24,603 nt of DNA from positions 1 through 24,603 of the forward strand of contig DCJC01000062.1 of the NCBI GenBank assembly GCA_002317355.1, given 5' to 3'. Below the pieces are notes generated by a model, which saw only the letters and a program-made list of their open reading frames with translations, ran no database searches and was not told the DNA's origin. Positions 21,822 to 24,603 of this stretch are shown here, piece by piece. A program made the position numbers and the translations under genes. The number at the start of each line of letters is the position of its first letter. Positions within the stretch are counted from its first letter, which is position 1. Source of the stretch: Prevotellaceae bacterium UBA1710 (lineage in GTDB: Bacteria > Bacteroidota > Bacteroidia > Bacteroidales > Bacteroidaceae).

Positions 21822-23970
21822 TCTCTGCCTTGTCGGCTCTGTGTGTGAGGCGTGCTGGTTTCCTCCAAGAACGCCTCGCAGCAATATGGTGTATCGTCTT
21901 GTTGAAGATGTGTCGTCATACTACTGCTATAGTTCAACCGATATGTATTACAGGCACGAGGAGGCGACACCTGTGAGCGGAGAAAGGAAGGAGAACCTGC
22001 GGTTGTGGCGCAAGCAGACGGGCTGCCGTCTCTCCGATGATAAGCTCGAGGCTGTGGTTTACAGATGGAGCATCGACAAGCTGAAGCAGGAGCAAGGGCT
22101 TATCACCAAGGAACTTGGCAAGGATGGCTATGAACTGCTGCTTGTGGCAAAGTTGTGTGAGTCTGTGCGCGACTACCTCAATGATCCATGGTACTATCCT
22201 TCGAAGAACGACCCTGAGGTGATGGCAATGAACGAGCATCTGGAAGGAGCGAGTAGTTATCGTGGCAGACTGCTCAACCGCTATGCCTTGCAGGTGATAC
22301 GTATGCTTATGGCAACCAACCGCAGCAACGAAGCCATAGAGTATTGGGAGAAGGTGAAACCGCTGTTAGGGGATGATGTGGTGACAGGTATGGCTGAGAG
22401 GCGTGTGGCTGCCGCCTATCTCAAGGAAGGACGGGTGGAAACCGCGAAGCGCATCTATGCTAAGCACGGCGATCTGTCTTCACTCCGTTTTTGTAATCTC
22501 ACGGAAGACGAGGTATGGGAACTTATCTACAAGGAATGCCCCGATTCTCCTTTCTTCACAAGGGAACTGCAGAGTGTGCTGGTGCATTATGACAACCGAC
22601 TATACCAATGTCTGCTTAAAGGTTCGGAGGAGGAATTCCCCTATCATGCGTGGGGAGATTATGAAGAGGGGGCAGAAATGAAGGAGGTGACTCGAATCAA
22701 ATCACTTGCAAGGCGTGTAATCAAGGAGAAGCGTACCAAGAACCTTGACATTTGGTATTACACACTTGCCGCTCTTCTTGATGCAGAATGCAAGTATGAT
22801 GAGGCTCTGAGTGTAATCAGCGAAGGACAGAAGTATTGCAGGAAAGGTACTTTCCTTGCTAACTCTATGCGCGTGCTCAGAATATGCGTGGAGGCAGCAA
22901 GCAGAAAGTATGATGAGGCATATAAGGCTCGTCTCCTGTCTGACCTGAAGTGGCTTGATGACAATGGCAGAAAGAATATGCCTAAGAAAGTGAGGGAAAT
23001 GCTTGTGCCCCAAGGTCACTTTGAGGATTATGAAGGCAAACGCACGTTTGTCGTAGATGAAGACTGTAGCTATACATTCGACAATGTGTATTATTGGTCG
23101 GATGTCATTAGTCGTCTCTGCTCAGATATCCTCGCCTCCCGACTGAAGAATGACGGATATGTGGCTGATGCCCTGATGTTTGCCAATATGGGTGAGGGCT
23201 GGTTGTGTATGAGAGGGCATGGCAGTTTCATCAATTCTCCTACATACGACTACTATACCACCATGGCTCAGATGGCAGACACCTGTGCAGCCCATGATGT
23301 GGAGAAAGCATATCTCCGACTTGTTCATCCTCAGGGAGCGCTCGACACCTTTATTAGTAGTTTCGCCTACAAGGAGAAGGGTTTCTGGAACGACCTTATC
23401 GGCACTTACTATATCAAGGAACATAAGTATGCCGATGCCGTGAAGTGGTTGTCACGCTGTGATCGTAAGTCGCAGATGCGCATGACTGTCAGCGGATACT
23501 TTGACCGCGATCCGTTCTCTCCATTGTTCGGTCTGGAGGAAAACAGGAAGTATATCCTCAAGAGCAAGCATGACTACAAACTCAACTATGCCCGCAAGAT
23601 GCAGAAGTATGAGTATGACATGAATCATGCGAAGGATGCCGATGTACGAGGCGAGGCAATGGTGAAATACGGCATCGGACTCCGTAATCAGGAAGATTGG
23701 GCATGGGCGCTCACCCGCTACGAGGATAGTTGGATCATGCACTTTGAGGTTGAGGGACTCTATTATGACCTCAAACCTAAGCGCTACAGGGAGAGCGAGA
23801 TACTCATAGACAAGGGACTCGCCATAATCGTCAACAAGGAACTCAAGGCGCAGTATCTGCATGCCTTTGTGCGCAATAAGGAAGTGATGGAACTCTGCCC
23901 AGAAACTAAAATGGCTGCATATCTGCGCTCTCATTGCGATTTGTGGCGTAACTATAGAAGGAAATCGTAA
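21790..23970 (+). CDS. Exported alpha-helical repeat protein (TPR-like)
   Basis: A 726-aa protein from the ATG at 21790. That start gives a signal peptide (MNSLRIYLIISLCLVGSVCEAC). The longer frame from 21730 adds 20 residues with no signal character and overlaps the previous gene by 92 bp instead of 32. The body is helical, with tetratricopeptide-like units, for example NRSNEAIEYWEKVKPLLG, EGRVETAKRIYAKHGDL, CKYDEALSVISEGQKYC, HKYADAVKWLSRC and QEDWAWALTRYEDSWIM. It is rich in Tyr, Trp and Cys. No catalytic motif was found. It is encoded after and overlapping the putative barrel protein, which suggests a two-component periplasmic or surface assembly. A strong terminator follows at 23989. Confidence 0.87.
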   Translation: MNSLRIYLIISLCLVGSVCEACWFPPRTPRSNMVYRLVEDVSSYYCYSSTDMYYRHEEATPVSGERKENLRLWRKQTGCRLSDDKLEAVVYRWSIDKLKQEQGLITKELGKDGYELLLVAKLCESVRDYLNDPWYYPSKNDPEVMAMNEHLEGASSYRGRLLNRYALQVIRMLMATNRSNEAIEYWEKVKPLLGDDVVTGMAERRVAAAYLKEGRVETAKRIYAKHGDLSSLRFCNLTEDEVWELIYKECPDSPFFTRELQSVLVHYDNRLYQCLLKGSEEEFPYHAWGDYEEGAEMKEVTRIKSLARRVIKEKRTKNLDIWYYTLAALLDAECKYDEALSVISEGQKYCRKGTFLANSMRVLRICVEAASRKYDEAYKARLLSDLKWLDDNGRKNMPKKVREMLVPQGHFEDYEGKRTFVVDEDCSYTFDNVYYWSDVISRLCSDILASRLKNDGYVADALMFANMGEGWLCMRGHGSFINSPTYDYYTTMAQMADTCAAHDVEKAYLRLVHPQGALDTFISSFAYKEKGFWNDLIGTYYIKEHKYADAVKWLSRCDRKSQMRMTVSGYFDRDPFSPLFGLEENRKYILKSKHDYKLNYARKMQKYEYDMNHAKDADVRGEAMVKYGIGLRNQEDWAWALTRYEDSWIMHFEVEGLYYDLKPKRYRESEILIDKGLAIIVNKELKAQYLHAFVRNKEVMELCPETKMAAYLRSHCDLWRNYRRKS

Positions 23971-23988
23971 GTCTATTTAACTCACATT

Positions 23989-24032
23989 ATTATGCTATCG
24001 CAAGCCATTTTCCTGCGATAGCATAATTTTTG
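23989..24032 (+). terminator. Strong rho-independent terminator
   Basis: A perfect 14-bp stem (23989-24002 with 24014-24027) around an 11-nt loop is followed by TTTTTGTTTT. It ends the two-gene exported protein unit. Confidence 0.88.
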
Positions 24033-24116
24033 TTTTCCTATGTTTAATTTTTTACTTTTCTAATATTTGGCTCTTCCGAGATTTGGAGTGATGACTTATG
24101 CCAAAATTTCTAAATA

Positions 24117-24290
24117 ACGTCAGTTCGATGAATTAAGAACTTACTTGATTGGAGCAAGATTAGTTGCTTTCGCCAATTAAAAAAACAGAATAAAACAGAC
24201 AAAAACCAAATAAAACAATTGTTTTCTTTTGTATTACATGGTTTTCTTTTGTTTTATTAAATCGCGTAAGCAAATTCGTCGAACTCACGT
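24117..24290. repeat. Inverted pair of dispersed 18-bp repeats
   Basis: ACGTCAGTTCGATGAATT (24117-24134) is the near-exact reverse complement (16 of 18) of AATTCGTCGAACTCACGT (24273-24290). The 138 bp between contains an imperfect A/T palindrome of AATAAAAC and GTTTTATT words (near 24188-24258). There is no coding content. The arrangement resembles a small non-autonomous element, but no target-site duplication was identified. Confidence 0.5.
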
Positions 24291-24295
24291 TAAAT

Positions 24296-24386
24296 AAAAG
24301 ATTTCCAAGCGAAGCGCAAAAACGGATTTCCTTGCCAGATTTGAGCCTGAAATCAATGGAGGAGCAAGCTCCTTGAAATCTTTTTT
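24296..24386 (+). other. Structured, terminator-like element in non-coding tail
   Basis: AAAAGATTTCCAAG (24296-24309) pairs with CTTGAAATCTTTT (24372-24384) as a 13-bp stem with one bulged base. Inside, GGAGC-AA-GCTCC forms a second hairpin. The stem is followed by T residues. Downstream, 24421-24480 contains further hairpins (CACCAAA..TTTGGTG and AGCCT-TCC-AGGCT). The whole 23971-24603 tail lacks a gene I can support. A small RNA or the leader of a gene beyond the window is possible. Confidence 0.4.
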
Positions 24387-24527
24387 AGAAATCTCTTGCG
24401 GAGAAAAAGAAGTCTTCATCACACCAAATATCGGATGAACCTAATATTTTTGGTGGTAGATACAGCCTTCCAGGCTCATATTCACTCTATTCTGGTGAGC
24501 TGGATTTTTTGCGCAGGTGAGGGTATA

Positions 24528-24603
24528 GTTCCTATATGATTCCCATGTGGTTCCCATTTTTTATAGGAGTAATATGGGAGTAGAATAGGAGTAGATGGGG
24601 AGT
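24528..24603. repeat. 11-bp phased repeat array, strand-inverting
   Basis: TTCC occurs at 24529, 24540 and 24551, and GGAGT at 24566, 24577, 24588 and 24599, each series with an exact 11-bp period. The first series reads (G/A)TTCC(C/T)AT and the second (T/G)(A/G)GGAGTA, so the motif turns to the opposite strand near 24558-24563. The array runs off the window. Helically phased direct repeats of this kind are typical of binding sites for multimeric regulators or of replication iterons. Confidence 0.7.

Noticed and set aside
20991..21884. 297-codon open frame on the minus strand opposite the putative barrel protein gene
   Set aside because: It is rich in His, Val and Ile with no recognisable motif. 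The plus-strand gene has a promoter, a signal sequence and overlap with the next gene, so the minus frame is a shadow.

Overview
The window looks like a chromosomal segment of a Bacteroidota bacterium, most likely Prevotellaceae (Prevotella/Segatella-like). The basis is: several promoters of the Bacteroidota sigma type (TTTG, 19-20 bp, TAnnTTTG), weak or absent Shine-Dalgarno sequences, a DUF4923-type lipoprotein, large FtsX-type permeases beside an NtrC-like two-component pair, and AT-rich gaps filled with GC-rich palindromic repeats. No tRNA, rRNA, CRISPR array or transposase was seen.

Layout. (1) 8-2796, minus strand: an unrecognised 325-aa protein followed by a 557-aa reverse transcriptase. 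The 137-bp gap between them can fold into a nested RNA structure. This is the most likely novel system here: an RT-based cassette of unknown class, possibly defensive. (2) 2797-9388, plus strand: a regulatory region with a symmetric four-half-site dyad and a strong promoter, then glutamate synthase gltB and gltD. A perfect 37-bp inverted repeat separates the two genes. (3) 9544-13524, plus: a terminator, a promoter, a cobalamin riboswitch, then a three-gene biotin-dependent acyl-CoA carboxylase operon (biotin carboxylase, biotin carrier, carboxyltransferase). (4) 13612-15159: a bidirectional terminator, a DUF4923-like lipoprotein (minus), a small DUF2007-like protein (plus), a second bidirectional terminator and a stand-alone AraC-type DNA-binding domain (minus).

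(5) 15340-20649: an NtrC-like response regulator, a short histidine kinase and a small membrane protein with an HExxH motif form a minus-strand operon. It diverges from a plus-strand MacB/FtsX-type permease and its LolD/MacB-like ATPase. The shared divergent promoter region carries an inverted repeat that may be the regulator's operator, so the module is plausibly an envelope-stress or peptide-sensing two-component/ABC system. (6) 20841-23970: two exported proteins whose genes overlap, one possibly barrel-like and one an alpha-helical repeat protein. (7) 23971-24603: a non-coding tail with a strong terminator, inverted repeats, a terminator-like structured element and an 11-bp phased array that runs off the window.

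A recurring theme is a family of compound palindromic repeats (CCCTCCC..GGGAGGG cores plus an AGTCTTTTTCGCGGTGG module) at gene boundaries. One copy encodes the C-terminal tail and stop codon of the response regulator. Another ends 6 bp before the gltD start and supplies its only Shine-Dalgarno-like sequence.

Three starts were moved downstream from the longest reading frame: biotin carboxylase (9885), permease (17408) and ABC ATPase (19969). The repeat protein is also placed at an internal start (21790).
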